DNA of 20,682 nucleotides from Pseudomonadota bacterium. GTDB taxonomy: Bacteria; Pseudomonadota; Alphaproteobacteria; Rhizobiales; Beijerinckiaceae. A program made the translations under genes and the position numbers. Below, piece by piece: positions 1-7,238 of this stretch. Every line of letters begins with the position of its first letter. Positions within the stretch are counted from its first letter, which is position 1. Location of the stretch: NCBI GenBank assembly GCA_023386155.1, contig JAEWKH010000139.1, positions 1 through 20,682 on the forward strand, written 5' to 3'. The notes below the pieces were generated by a model. The model was given only the letters and a program-made list of their open reading frames with translations. It made no database searches and was not told the origin of the DNA.

Positions 1-50
1 ATAATGCCGAAGTCTGATAGAGTAAGTTGTTGATTTTAAAGGAGAAGAGA

Positions 51-126
51 TGGTGCCCAGGGGCGGAATCGAACCACCGACACTGCGATTTTCAGTCGCA
101 TGCTCTACCAACTGAGCTACCTGGGC
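51..126 (-). tRNA. tRNA-Phe (anticodon GAA), CCA encoded
   Basis: The reverse complement folds as a complete 76-nt tRNA. The acceptor stem is GCCCAGG paired with CCTGGGC, followed by ACCA, so the 3' CCA is genomically encoded. The D-arm is GCTCAGTTGGTAGAGC and the T-arm carries GGTTCGATTCC. The anticodon loop is CTGAAAA on a TGCGA/TCGCA stem, giving anticodon GAA, which reads the phenylalanine codons UUU and UUC. A well-formed promoter lies upstream at 165-193, so it appears to be transcribed on its own. The 50 bases beyond its 3' end at the window edge show no gene or hairpin. tRNA-Phe genes can serve as integration sites, but no integrase is visible in the window. Confidence 0.98.
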
Positions 127-164
127 ATCCGATGCGCGGCGGGGCCGTGCGCGTCGTGGAGGGG

Positions 165-193
165 TGTATAGTCAGACCTGCGCCGCATGTCCA
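165..193 (-). promoter_or_regulatory. Sigma-70 type promoter of tRNA-Phe
   Basis: On the minus strand, TGGACA (-35, positions 188-193) and TATACA (-10, positions 165-170) are separated by exactly 17 bp. They lie about 40 bp upstream of the mature tRNA 5' end and downstream of the yacG stop codon. Box quality, spacing and position all fit a housekeeping promoter dedicated to the tRNA. No mapped start site is available. Confidence 0.7.
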
Positions 194-227
194 GCGCCTC
201 GAACCACAAAAATTCCGGGAAATGCGT

Positions 228-431
228 TCAGGCTCCCCGGTCGTCCTCGTCCCGGTCGTCCTCCTCGCTCTCGACGGCCGGAATCGCGTAGGTGCCGGAC
301 AGCCAGCGGTTCAGGTCCACATCGGCGCAGCGCTTCGAGCAGAAGGGCCGGTACTCGGGCTGGGCGGGCTTGCCGCAGATCGGGCACTTGCCGGAGGAAG
401 CCAGGGGGTTGTTCTCGTTGGCGGCGTTCAT
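228..431 (-). CDS. yacG: DNA gyrase inhibitor / zinc-ribbon protein YacG
   Basis: A 67-residue zinc-ribbon protein. Cys16 and Cys19 (CPIC) plus Cys31 and Cys35 (FCSKRC) give the four-cysteine zinc site, followed by the family signature ADVDLNRWLSGTYAIP and an acidic tail of Glu and Asp. In the family, YacG binds the gyrase B subunit and limits supercoiling. The ATG at 431 is preceded by AAGGAGG at good spacing. The same frame stays open upstream to 524, but that extension runs through a palindromic repeat and is rejected. It sits downstream of maf in the same direction, a pairing common in alphaproteobacteria; here the two are pushed 219 bp apart by the repeat element at 452-590. Length is normal for the family. 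Confidence 0.93.
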   Translation of the reverse strand: MNAANENNPLASSGKCPICGKPAQPEYRPFCSKRCADVDLNRWLSGTYAIPAVESEEDDRDEDDRGA

Positions 432-451
432 GCCTCGCCTCCTTTTCGTTG

Positions 452-590
452 CTAGAGCATCGGACGTGAAAAGTGGACCCACTTTTGGGATCGAATCCGA
501 TGCTCCACTCTTTGGAGAGTGCATCGTTGGTGCGGACCCGGAGGGCCGCGTCAGCGAAAACCGGGTCCACTTTTTCGCACGAAGCGCTAG
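452..590. repeat. 139-bp intergenic element with terminal inverted repeats (MITE-like or mosaic repeat)
   Basis: Both ends are CTAG, and the ends form an imperfect inverted repeat of about 28 bp: the left end contains GTGAAAAGTGGACC, and the right end read on the other strand contains GCGAAAAAGTGGACC. Nested inside are a perfect 10-bp pair, GAGCATCGGA (455-464) with TCCGATGCTC (496-505); a perfect 8-bp pair, AAAAGTGG (469-476) with CCACTTTT (479-486); and a 7-bp pair, GCGAAAA (554-560) with TTTTCGC (572-578). It contains no gene. It resembles the short palindromic elements dispersed through Hyphomicrobiales genomes (recalled, not searched). It separates maf from yacG. Confidence 0.75.
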
Positions 591-650
591 ACGGCAACAT
601 GGTTGCCGGCGCCCCCTCGCGCAAGGCAGGCCTGAGGGCGGGAAATCGCC

Positions 651-1301
651 TCAGGCGGCGTCGAGCCAGCTGAACCGGACGGGATAGCCCTCCCCGTCGA
701 GCAGGGCCGCGGCCTCGTAGAGGGGCAGGCCCACGACGTTCGAGTAGGAACCGACGAGCTTGACCACGAAGGTCCCGGCGAGCCCCTGGATGGCATAGCC
801 CCCCGCCTTGCCGCGCCACTCGCCCGAGGCGAGATAGCGCTCGAACTCGTCCCGGGAGAGGCGCTTGAAGCGGACGCGGGTTTCCACGAGGCGCTCGCGG
901 ATCGTGTCTTTCGGCGTGATGAGGCAGATCGAGGTATAGACCCGGTGGGCGCGGCCAGAGAGCAGCCTCAGGCAGCCGGCCGCCTCGTCCACCAGCTCGG
1001 CCTTCGGCAGGACCCGCTTGCCCACGACCACCACGGTGTCGGCGGAGAGGATGTAGGAATCCTTCAGGTCCTCGCGGGCGCGGGCGACCTTGCGGGCCAC
1101 CTCCGCCTTCGAGCGGGCGAGGCGCTTGGCCAGTTCCTTGGCGCCCTCGTTCTTCAGGGGCGTCTCGTCCACGTCGGCCGGCAGGAGGGCATCGGGCTCG
1201 ATGCCGGCCTGCTGCAGGAGAGCGAGCCTGCGCGGCGAGGCGGACGCGAGAACGAGCTTCGGACGCCGGCTGGAATTCGACACCTCGGAAGAAGACGCCA
1301 C
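651..1301 (-). CDS. maf: Maf family nucleoside triphosphate pyrophosphatase
   Basis: A house-cleaning pyrophosphatase that hydrolyses nucleotide triphosphates (dTTP/UTP or modified nucleotides in the family) to monophosphate plus PPi in the cytoplasm. Numbered from the GTG at 1301 (216 residues), the N-terminal loop ASASPRR is at 19-25, the acidic metal/substrate site ADTVVVV begins at 87, the family signature KAGGYAIQG is at 165-173, and SYSNVVGLP follows near 185. The GTG at 1301 has GGAG six bases upstream; another in-frame GTG at 1313 would add four residues and has a weaker AGGG. I prefer 1301. The subfamily (YhdE-like or YceF-like) is not settled by eye. It lies upstream of yacG in the same direction, with an inserted repeat between them. 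Confidence 0.93.
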   Translation of the reverse strand: MASSSEVSNSSRRPKLVLASASPRRLALLQQAGIEPDALLPADVDETPLKNEGAKELAKRLARSKAEVARKVARAREDLKDSYILSADTVVVVGKRVLPKAELVDEAAGCLRLLSGRAHRVYTSICLITPKDTIRERLVETRVRFKRLSRDEFERYLASGEWRGKAGGYAIQGLAGTFVVKLVGSYSNVVGLPLYEAAALLDGEGYPVRFSWLDAA

Positions 1302-1408
1302 TTTTCTCTCCACGCTTCGGATCCCTCGGGACCCTTTCAGTACACTCGTCGGGCCAAACGGCTACGCCGGATCACAACATGGCATCGGGGCCGTTCGAAT
1401 CAAGCCGC

Positions 1409-2263
1409 TCAGGCGCCGGGCGGCGGCTCGATCCCGGACGGGGACGGCCTCGCCTCCGGATCGCCCTTGGCGTCGAGACGCTCCAGCTTGCGGTAGCGCA
1501 TCACGCTGACCGGGATGGTCAGCAGGAAGACGACCGTGATCAGGCTCAGCATTTCCCAGGGGAAGCTGATGAGCAGGCCGAACGCCGCGACGGACAGGAC
1601 GAAGATCGGCAGGACCCACTGGCGCGGAACGTACTTGCCCATCGTCTTTCCCGAATAGGTCGGGATGGTCGAGACCATGAGGAACGCGATGCCGACCACG
1701 TAGACGAGGATGAGCGGCGCGACGGAGGAATCCTGAATGGGCGTGCCCAGGAACGACAGGTAGAGCGGCAGCAGGGCGCACATGGCGCCCATGGGGGCCG
1801 CCATGCCGACGAAGAAGTTCTTCTTCCATTCCGGCCGGTTGGGATCGTCGATCATGACGTTGAACCGGGCCAGGCGGAGGGCGGCCGCGATGGCGAGCAC
1901 GATGGAGCCGATCCAGCCCACGCGCCCCAGCTCGTGCAGGACGAAGCTGTAGATGATCAGTGCCGGGGTGACGCCGAAATTCAGGAAGTCGGCCAGGGAA
2001 TCGAGTTCCGCGCCGAACCGGGACGTGCCCTTCAGAAGCCGGGCGATGCGCCCGTCGACCCCGTCCAGGAAGGCGGCGACGATGACCGCCACGACCGCCC
2101 TTTCGTATTGCCCGTCGAAGGCCAGCCGGATCGCCCAGAGCCCCAGGCAGAGGGCGATCAGGGTGATGATGTTGGGGGCGATCATCCGGAACGGGACCGG
2201 CTTGAAGAGCCGCTTGCGCGGCTCGTTCGGATCCGGGGCGAAGGGCGGAAAGAGGTCACTCAT
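1409..2263 (-). CDS. pssA: CDP-diacylglycerol--serine O-phosphatidyltransferase
   Basis: An integral membrane enzyme joining CDP-diacylglycerol and serine to make phosphatidylserine plus CMP, the first committed step to phosphatidylethanolamine. The 284-residue protein carries the full CDP-alcohol phosphatidyltransferase motif: Asp67, Asp70-Gly71, Ala74-Arg75, Gly84, Asp88 and Asp92. About eight hydrophobic segments follow, and the C-terminal tail is proline-rich and polar. It follows psd on the same strand after 138 bp, so substrate maker and consumer are neighbours. No clear Shine-Dalgarno precedes the ATG at 2263 (the coding strand reads CCTCC there), so initiation may be weak or the start could differ slightly. 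A GC-rich hairpin lies in the gap from psd. Confidence 0.95.
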   Translation of the reverse strand: MSDLFPPFAPDPNEPRKRLFKPVPFRMIAPNIITLIALCLGLWAIRLAFDGQYERAVVAVIVAAFLDGVDGRIARLLKGTSRFGAELDSLADFLNFGVTPALIIYSFVLHELGRVGWIGSIVLAIAAALRLARFNVMIDDPNRPEWKKNFFVGMAAPMGAMCALLPLYLSFLGTPIQDSSVAPLILVYVVGIAFLMVSTIPTYSGKTMGKYVPRQWVLPIFVLSVAAFGLLISFPWEMLSLITVVFLLTIPVSVMRYRKLERLDAKGDPEARPSPSGIEPPPGA

Positions 2264-2366
2264 GGCATGAACCTAGGAGGTGCCAGCCCGGGCGGCAAGC
2301 AGAGCTGGGCAGTGTGCGGGTGATGGAAGAAGCGCAAACTGCTGGGGACGGTTCCGTCCGAAGGGT

Positions 2367-2391
2367 CCGCCGGGAAGACCGTTCCCGGCGG
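2367..2391 (-). terminator. GC-rich hairpin just downstream of psd (possible attenuator or terminator)
   Basis: CCGCCGGGAA (2367-2376) pairs perfectly with TTCCCGGCGG (2382-2391) around a 5-nt loop, starting 11 bp after the psd stop. A smaller GGACGG-TT-CCGTCC palindrome follows at 2346-2359. No T-run follows, so this is not a classical intrinsic terminator. It could partly terminate, protect the psd mRNA 3' end, or separate psd from pssA expression. Confidence 0.45.
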
Positions 2392-2401
2392 GCGCAAGGC
2401 A

Positions 2402-3106
2402 TCAGCCCACGCGGTACTGGCGCGCGGGCTCGTTGGCGGTGAGATCCGCGAGCACCGTCTCGCCGGCGACCGCCGTCTGGCCGAGGCCCACGAGAACCTG
2501 GGCGTTGAGCGGCACGAAGATGTCGAGGCGGGAGCCGAACCGGATGAGGCCAAAGCGCTCGCCCGTGCTCAGGTGCTCGCCGATCTTCACGAAGGAGACG
2601 ATGCGGCGCGCCACGAGGCCGGCGATCTGGACCACGCCGATCTTGGTGCCCGCCGTCTCGATCACGAGGGCGTTGCGCTCGTTGTCCTCGCTCGCCTTGT
2701 CGAGCTCCGCGTTGAGGAAGAGGCCGGGCGTATAGAGGATCTGGGTGATCCGGCCCGTGACCGGCGAGCGGTTCACGTGGCAGTCGAACACGTTCATGAA
2801 CACCGAGATGCGGGTCATCGGCTCGGGCGGCAGGTCGAGCTCGGCCGGAGGCACGGCGGTGGTGATGAGGTTCACCCGGCCGTCGGCCGGGGAGACCACG
2901 AGGCCCTCCCGGATCGGCGTCACCCGCAGAGGATCGCGGAAGAAGTAGCAGACCCACACGGTCAGGATCGCGCTGATCCAGCCCAAAGGAGACCATGCGA
3001 AGATCGCCAGCAGGATGGTCACAAAAAGTCCGATCAGGATGAAGGGATAGCCCTCCTTGTGGATCGGCACGATGATGCGGCGCATCGATTCCAGGATATC
3101 GGTCAT
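2402..3106 (-). CDS. psd: Phosphatidylserine decarboxylase proenzyme
   Basis: Converts phosphatidylserine to phosphatidylethanolamine at the membrane, using a pyruvoyl group made by self-cleavage. At 234 residues it is the short PSD type. It has an N-terminal hydrophobic segment at about 22-53, the SPADG motif with Asp75, the FDCHVNRSP motif with His110, and the cleavage site RFGSR, where cutting between Gly191 and Ser192 would leave the pyruvoyl on the small subunit. The Asp/His/Ser set fits the known self-processing mechanism of the family. It lies 54 bp after the Atm1-type exporter and 138 bp before pssA on the same strand, probably one transcription unit. Only a weak AAGG precedes the ATG. 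Confidence 0.95.
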   Translation of the reverse strand: MTDILESMRRIIVPIHKEGYPFILIGLFVTILLAIFAWSPLGWISAILTVWVCYFFRDPLRVTPIREGLVVSPADGRVNLITTAVPPAELDLPPEPMTRISVFMNVFDCHVNRSPVTGRITQILYTPGLFLNAELDKASEDNERNALVIETAGTKIGVVQIAGLVARRIVSFVKIGEHLSTGERFGLIRFGSRLDIFVPLNAQVLVGLGQTAVAGETVLADLTANEPARQYRVG

Positions 3107-3122
3107 AATTTCACAGCCTTAA

Positions 3123-3157
3123 GAGCGTTTGCTCGGGGATGGCAGGGGAAAACGCTC
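3123..3157 (-). repeat. Inverted repeat in the exporter-psd gap
   Basis: GAGCGTTT (3123-3130) pairs with AAACGCTC (3150-3157) across a 19-nt loop, filling most of the 54-bp gap between the exporter stop and the psd start. Read on the minus strand it begins 3 nt after the exporter stop. There is no poly-T tail, so termination is uncertain. It may be a dispersed short palindrome or a 5'-UTR structure for psd. Confidence 0.4.
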
Positions 3158-3160
3158 CCG

Positions 3161-5077
3161 TCAACCGGCCACGCTCTCGGGGTTGCGCTCTTCCTCCTCG
3201 GCCCGCTTGAGGGTTTCGCGGGCCTGATCCGCCTCGCGCTGGCGATTCCACATGGCGGCATAGACCCCGCCATGGCTGAGGAGGCTCGCATGGTTGCCGC
3301 GCTCGACCACCCTCCCCTGGTCGAGAACGATGATCTCGTCGGCGCCGATGACTGTGGACAACCGATGGGCGATCACCAGGGTGGTCCGTCCCCGGCTGAC
3401 CCGGTCGAGGGCGTCCTGGATCTCCTTCTCGGTGAAGGTGTCCAGGGCCGAGGTCGCCTCGTCGAGGACCAGGATCGGAGGGGCCTTGAGGATGGTGCGG
3501 GCGATGGCCACGCGCTGCTTCTCGCCGCCCGAGAGCTTCAGGCCGCGCTCTCCCACGGGCGTGTCGTAACCCTCCGGCAGGAGGCCGATGAAGCGGTCGA
3601 TCTGGGCGAGGCGCGCGGCCTCCTTCACCTCCTCCGGGGACGCGTCCCAGCGGCCATACTGGATGTTGTACCCGATCGTGTCGTTGAACAGCACCGTGTC
3701 CTGCGGAACCATGCCGATGACCTTGCGCAAGCTCGCCTGCTGCACCTCGGCGATCTCCTGCCCGTCGATGAGGATGCGGCCGCTGGTGGGCTCGTAGAAC
3801 CGGAACAGCAGGCGGGAGATGGTCGACTTGCCCGCCCCCGAGGGTCCCACGATGGCGACCGTATGGCCTGCCGGCACCTCGAAGCTCACCCCCTTGAGGA
3901 TGGGGCGTTCCGGGATATAGGCGAAATGCACGTCCTCGAAGCGCACGACGCCCTCGGCCACCTGCAGCGGCTTGGCGCCGGGCTTGTCCTGGATCTCGGG
4001 GTTGCGCTCGATGATCGCGAACATGTCGTCGATGTCGATGAGGGCCTGCTTGATCTCCCGGTAGAGCATGCCCATGAAGTTCAGCGGGATGTAGAGCTGC
4101 ACCAGCATGGCGTTGACGAGCACGAAGCTGCCGATGGTGGCCCGTCCCGCCATGATGTCACGCGCCGCCAGGACCATGACGACGGCCATGCCGATGGAGA
4201 AGATCACCGCCTGCCCGGCATTGAGCACGGCGAGCGAGGTATAGGTCTGGGTCGAGGCCTTCTCGTAGCGCTCCATGGAGCGGTCGTAGCGGGCGGTCTC
4301 CCGCTGCTCGGCGCCGAAATACTTCACCGTCTCGTAGTTCAGGAGCGAGTCGACCGCCTTCGTGTTCGCATCCGTGTCGGAATCGTTCATCTGCTTGCGG
4401 ATCGAGATCCGCCACTGGGTCGCCTTGTAGGTATAGGCGAGATAGACGACCACCATCACGAAGACGACGGCCGAATAGACCCAGTTGAACTCCCAGGCGA
4501 GCAGTCCCAGCACCAGGATGAATTCGAGGATGGTCGGGACGAGAGTGAGCACCACGAGGCGAGACAGCTCCTCGATGCCCTCGCGACCGCGCTCCAGGAC
4601 GCGGGTCAGGCCGCCGGTCTTGCGCTCCAGATGGAAGCGCAGGGAGAGGCGGTGCATGTGCTCGAAGGTCTGCAGCGCGAGATTGCGCACCGCATGCATG
4701 GCGACCTTGGCGAAGAGGCCGTCGCGCAGCTGGGTCAGAACCGCCATGAGGATGCGGGTTATGCCGTAGACGGCCGTGAGCAGGATCGGCGCCTTCCAGA
4801 GCCAGGAGCCGGACGTGGCAGCCGATTCAACCCCTTGCCCGGCGCTCCCCGTGACCGCCACCAGCGCGTCCGTCGCCCATTTGAAGGCGAAGGGCGTCAC
4901 CATGGTCACGCCCTTGGCCACCAGCAGGAGCCCGAAGGCCAGGAAGACCCGTCGCTGGAGATCGGGCCTGCCGTGAGGCCAGAGATAGGGCCAGAGCTTC
5001 GTCCAGGTGGCGGCCAGGCCGTTGTTCGGCCTTGGCGCAGCGGCGCCCGTCGTCGGGACGGCGGTGGAGGGAGGCAT
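3161..5077 (-). CDS. Atm1/ABCB7-type ABC exporter (fused permease and ATPase)
   Basis: A half-transporter that would work as a homodimer in the inner membrane. From the ATG at 5077 it has 638 residues: a soluble N-terminal 40, a six-helix exporter domain to about 350, then the ATPase. Walker A GPSGAGKS is at 411-418, signature LSGGE at 515-519, Walker B ILVLDE at 535-540 and the switch His at 571. The segment NDSDTDANTKAVDSLLNYET (231-250) with VKYFGAE is the hallmark of the Atm1 group, whose members export glutathione-linked sulfur or metal compounds for Fe-S assembly or metal tolerance. A GTG at 5137 would add 20 residues but would put a 15-bp palindrome inside the coding region. It lies upstream of psd and pssA. 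The real substrate is inferred. Confidence 0.92.
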   Translation of the reverse strand: MPPSTAVPTTGAAAPRPNNGLAATWTKLWPYLWPHGRPDLQRRVFLAFGLLLVAKGVTMVTPFAFKWATDALVAVTGSAGQGVESAATSGSWLWKAPILLTAVYGITRILMAVLTQLRDGLFAKVAMHAVRNLALQTFEHMHRLSLRFHLERKTGGLTRVLERGREGIEELSRLVVLTLVPTILEFILVLGLLAWEFNWVYSAVVFVMVVVYLAYTYKATQWRISIRKQMNDSDTDANTKAVDSLLNYETVKYFGAEQRETARYDRSMERYEKASTQTYTSLAVLNAGQAVIFSIGMAVVMVLAARDIMAGRATIGSFVLVNAMLVQLYIPLNFMGMLYREIKQALIDIDDMFAIIERNPEIQDKPGAKPLQVAEGVVRFEDVHFAYIPERPILKGVSFEVPAGHTVAIVGPSGAGKSTISRLLFRFYEPTSGRILIDGQEIAEVQQASLRKVIGMVPQDTVLFNDTIGYNIQYGRWDASPEEVKEAARLAQIDRFIGLLPEGYDTPVGERGLKLSGGEKQRVAIARTILKAPPILVLDEATSALDTFTEKEIQDALDRVSRGRTTLVIAHRLSTVIGADEIIVLDQGRVVERGNHASLLSHGGVYAAMWNRQREADQARETLKRAEEEERNPESVAG

Positions 5078-5097
5078 ACGGGAGAATCCAATCGAGG

Positions 5098-5112
5098 TAT
5101 CGGACCCCGATA
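5098..5112 (-). promoter_or_regulatory. Palindrome upstream of the Atm1-type exporter (possible operator)
   Basis: TATCGG-acc-CCGATA is a perfect 6+6 inverted repeat 20 bp before the preferred ATG. A second near-palindrome, CGGGG(5124-5128)...CCCCG(5137-5141) centred on GAATTC, lies just upstream. They could bind a regulator or form mRNA structure. They do not match the Irr, RirA or IscR sites I know, so the function is unassigned. Confidence 0.3.
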
Positions 5113-5192
5113 TAGGCAATCGGCGGGGCGAATTCACCCCGAGTCTGTCATTGTTCCAATTTGCGCGGGGTCGATGACCGGTTCGAAGCGCT

Positions 5193-6494
5193 TCAGTTGC
5201 TCTTCGGCGCCTGCTCGGCCGGCAGCACGAAAACCTGGCCGGGATAGATCAGATCCGGATTGCGGATCTGCTCCTGGTTCGCCCCGTAGATCACCGTGTA
5301 GCGCAAGCCCTTGCCGTAGACCCGCTGGCTGATCCGCCAGAGGTTGTCGCCGCGGGACACGATGGTGGTGTTGATGTTGGGGATCACGACCGTTTCGGCG
5401 CTGGCCATCTGGCCTTCGGGCAAGGCGGAGGCCATGGCGCGCGGCGCCTCGGCGGCCGACCCGGCCGGCTGAGGCGCCGCGGGGGCCGGCGGCTGGGCCG
5501 CCACCTGGACCGGCACGTTGAATCCCACCTCGGCGCGGGACCTGACCTGTCCCGAGACCGGATCCACGTCGTCGAGGCGGATCCGGTAGTCGCCGGGCTT
5601 CACGCCGCTGCCGATCGAGAAGGAAACCTTGCCGTCCCCGCCCGCTCCGCCGGGAGCGATGAAGCTCTCATTGAGGTAGAGGCGCACGGTCGCCCCGGGG
5701 GCCGACTGGCCGGACACGAAGAGCTTGCCCTCCTCGGCGTCGACCGTCACGATCTTGATCTCGGGCCGGGGCGCCGATGGCCCAGGAGCCGGCGGCGGCG
5801 AACCCGCCGGCGCGGCGCCAGCCTGCTGCTGCGGGGCCGGCTGAGGCTCTGCCGGCGTGGCGGCACCGGCGTCGGCCGTCTTCGTCTCAGGCTTGGTTTC
5901 CTCGGCCACCTTCGCCGGCGGCTCGGGGTTGGACAGGACCACCGTCGGCTTGTCCGGAGTCGTCAGGGTGACAAGCGGCCGCGTCCTGGCATCGCTGATG
6001 ACGACAGTCACGCTTTGGGCCGAACGCTGGCGGGTGCCGTCCGGCGCGATGGATTGCAGGACCACCAGATGCGACCCGGGCGGCAGGGGCGGCGGCACGA
6101 TGGCGAACAGGCCCGAGGCATCGGCCGCCGCGCGGGCGTGAACCTGATCGCCCCTCAGCAGCTCGATGGTCGCTCCGGGGGCCGCCCGCCCGGCAATGAC
6201 GCTCTCGCCATCAGGCTCGACGCGCACCAGGTCGAAGGACGGCGCCACGGCCGCACCCTTGGACTGTGCCGGAGATGCCTCGCCCGGCGCCGTCGGCTTG
6301 GCGGCGGCCTGCTGGCCCGGCGTCGCCTGGGAGGGAGCGGAGGCTTGAGGCGGCTGGGCGGGGGCTGGGCCCTGCGGGGCTTCGGAAACGCCGGACCAGG
6401 ACCAGTAAAGCACCCCGAGAAGGACTGCGACAACGGCTGCAGCGGCGGCGCCAAGCAAGGCGATTGTACCTTTGATTTCCTTCGGATGCGCCAT
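5193..6494 (-). CDS. Membrane-anchored Ig-like and LysM-domain protein
   Basis: A 433-residue envelope protein. The short positive N-terminus and hydrophobic stretch 8-30 make one membrane anchor, with the rest likely periplasmic. A Pro/Ala/Gln-rich linker (36-82) leads to an Ig-like repeat (about 86-168, with VIAGRAAPGATIELL). A second low-complexity linker (185-244) leads to another Ig-like repeat (246-331, with FVSGQSAPGATVRLYL), and a third linker to a C-terminal LysM at about 377-425 (RGDNLWRISQRVYG to IYPGQVFVLP). LysM binds peptidoglycan glycans, so the protein probably spans from the inner membrane to the wall. The start was set at MAHPKEIKGT, because the open frame upstream to 6629 overlaps the divergent gene and has no anchor logic. 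Exact function is unknown. Confidence 0.88.
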   Translation of the reverse strand: MAHPKEIKGTIALLGAAAAAVVAVLLGVLYWSWSGVSEAPQGPAPAQPPQASAPSQATPGQQAAAKPTAPGEASPAQSKGAAVAPSFDLVRVEPDGESVIAGRAAPGATIELLRGDQVHARAAADASGLFAIVPPPLPPGSHLVVLQSIAPDGTRQRSAQSVTVVISDARTRPLVTLTTPDKPTVVLSNPEPPAKVAEETKPETKTADAGAATPAEPQPAPQQQAGAAPAGSPPPAPGPSAPRPEIKIVTVDAEEGKLFVSGQSAPGATVRLYLNESFIAPGGAGGDGKVSFSIGSGVKPGDYRIRLDDVDPVSGQVRSRAEVGFNVPVQVAAQPPAPAAPQPAGSAAEAPRAMASALPEGQMASAETVVIPNINTTIVSRGDNLWRISQRVYGKGLRYTVIYGANQEQIRNPDLIYPGQVFVLPAEQAPKSN

Positions 6495-6574
6495 GGTGCA
6501 TTTTCTCGTACGCGGCACTTTCGTGCATTTAAACCGTTTATCTTTCAAAAGGCTACGGCCATAAAGGACAAATA

Positions 6575-7231
6575 ATGCACTACGACTCAGCGCGGGAGGC
6601 TCCCCGCCTCCCCGGAATGCCCATGCCATCCAACGGTTCGATAAAATCCATTTGCGTCTATTGCGGCTCCGGCTTCGGCGACGACCCCGTTTTCGCCGAG
6701 AATGCGGCGTTATTGGGTCGCCTCATGGCCGAACAGGGGATCAACCTGGTCTATGGAGGCGGCAATGTCGGCCTCATGGGCACGGTCGCCCAGGCCGTGC
6801 TCGATCACGGCGGTTATGTCACAGGGATCATCCCGGATTTCCTGAAGTCCCGCGAGAGGCTGCTCGACGATGTGCAGGAGACCATCGTCGTCCCCGACAT
6901 GCATACCCGCAAGCGCCTGATGTTCGAGAAGGCCGACGCCTTCGTCGCCCTGCCCGGCGGAATCGGGACCCTCGAGGAACTCGTCGAGCAGATGACCTGG
7001 GCGCAGCTCGGCCAGCACACGAAGCCGATCCTGATGCTGAGCACCAAGAGCTTCTGGAAGCCGCTCCTCTCGCTGATCGCCCACATGCGCGAACAGGGCT
7101 TCATCCGCTCCGGACGGGAGCTCAACTACCTCGTGGCCGAACGGGTCGAGGAGGTCATCCCGATGCTCGAGAACGCCGCCCGCCGGGTCGGGATCGTGAG
7201 CAACGAGGAAGAGATCGAAGCCCGGTTTTAG
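6575..7231 (+). CDS. LOG-family protein (TIGR00730), putative cytokinin-type nucleoside 5'-monophosphate phosphoribohydrolase
   Basis: A 218-residue cytoplasmic Rossmann-like protein. GGGNVGLMG (61-69) and PGGIGTLEE (127-135) are the two defining LOG motifs, and the MHTRKRLM segment (109-116) supplies the usual Arg/Lys pair. Family members remove ribose 5'-phosphate from nucleoside 5'-monophosphates; the physiological substrate here is unknown. The ATG at 6575 has AAGGA about 7 nt upstream, which favours it over the internal ATGs at 6617 and 6623 that would give the more usual family length. It is divergent from the LysM gene (80 bp apart) and its stop lies 7 bp from the stop of the convergent YdcZ-type gene, leaving no room for a terminator. 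Confidence 0.92.
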   Translation: MHYDSAREAPRLPGMPMPSNGSIKSICVYCGSGFGDDPVFAENAALLGRLMAEQGINLVYGGGNVGLMGTVAQAVLDHGGYVTGIIPDFLKSRERLLDDVQETIVVPDMHTRKRLMFEKADAFVALPGGIGTLEELVEQMTWAQLGQHTKPILMLSTKSFWKPLLSLIAHMREQGFIRSGRELNYLVAERVEEVIPMLENAARRVGIVSNEEEIEARF

Positions 7232-7238
7232 GACTGCC

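Noticed and set aside
1..126. Integrative element boundary at tRNA-Phe
   Set aside because: No integrase, no duplicated tRNA end and only 50 bases of flank are visible, so it cannot be supported.
432..524. N-terminal extension of YacG by 31 residues
   Set aside because: It reads through a palindromic repeat; the internal ATG at 431 has a strong AAGGAGG and matches the family length.
2573..5332. A 919-codon open frame on the plus strand, opposite psd and the Atm1-type exporter
   Set aside because: It mirrors the reverse-strand codons of two clear genes, is unusually rich in His, Asp, Glu and Arg, and has no recognisable domain; it is a high-GC shadow frame.
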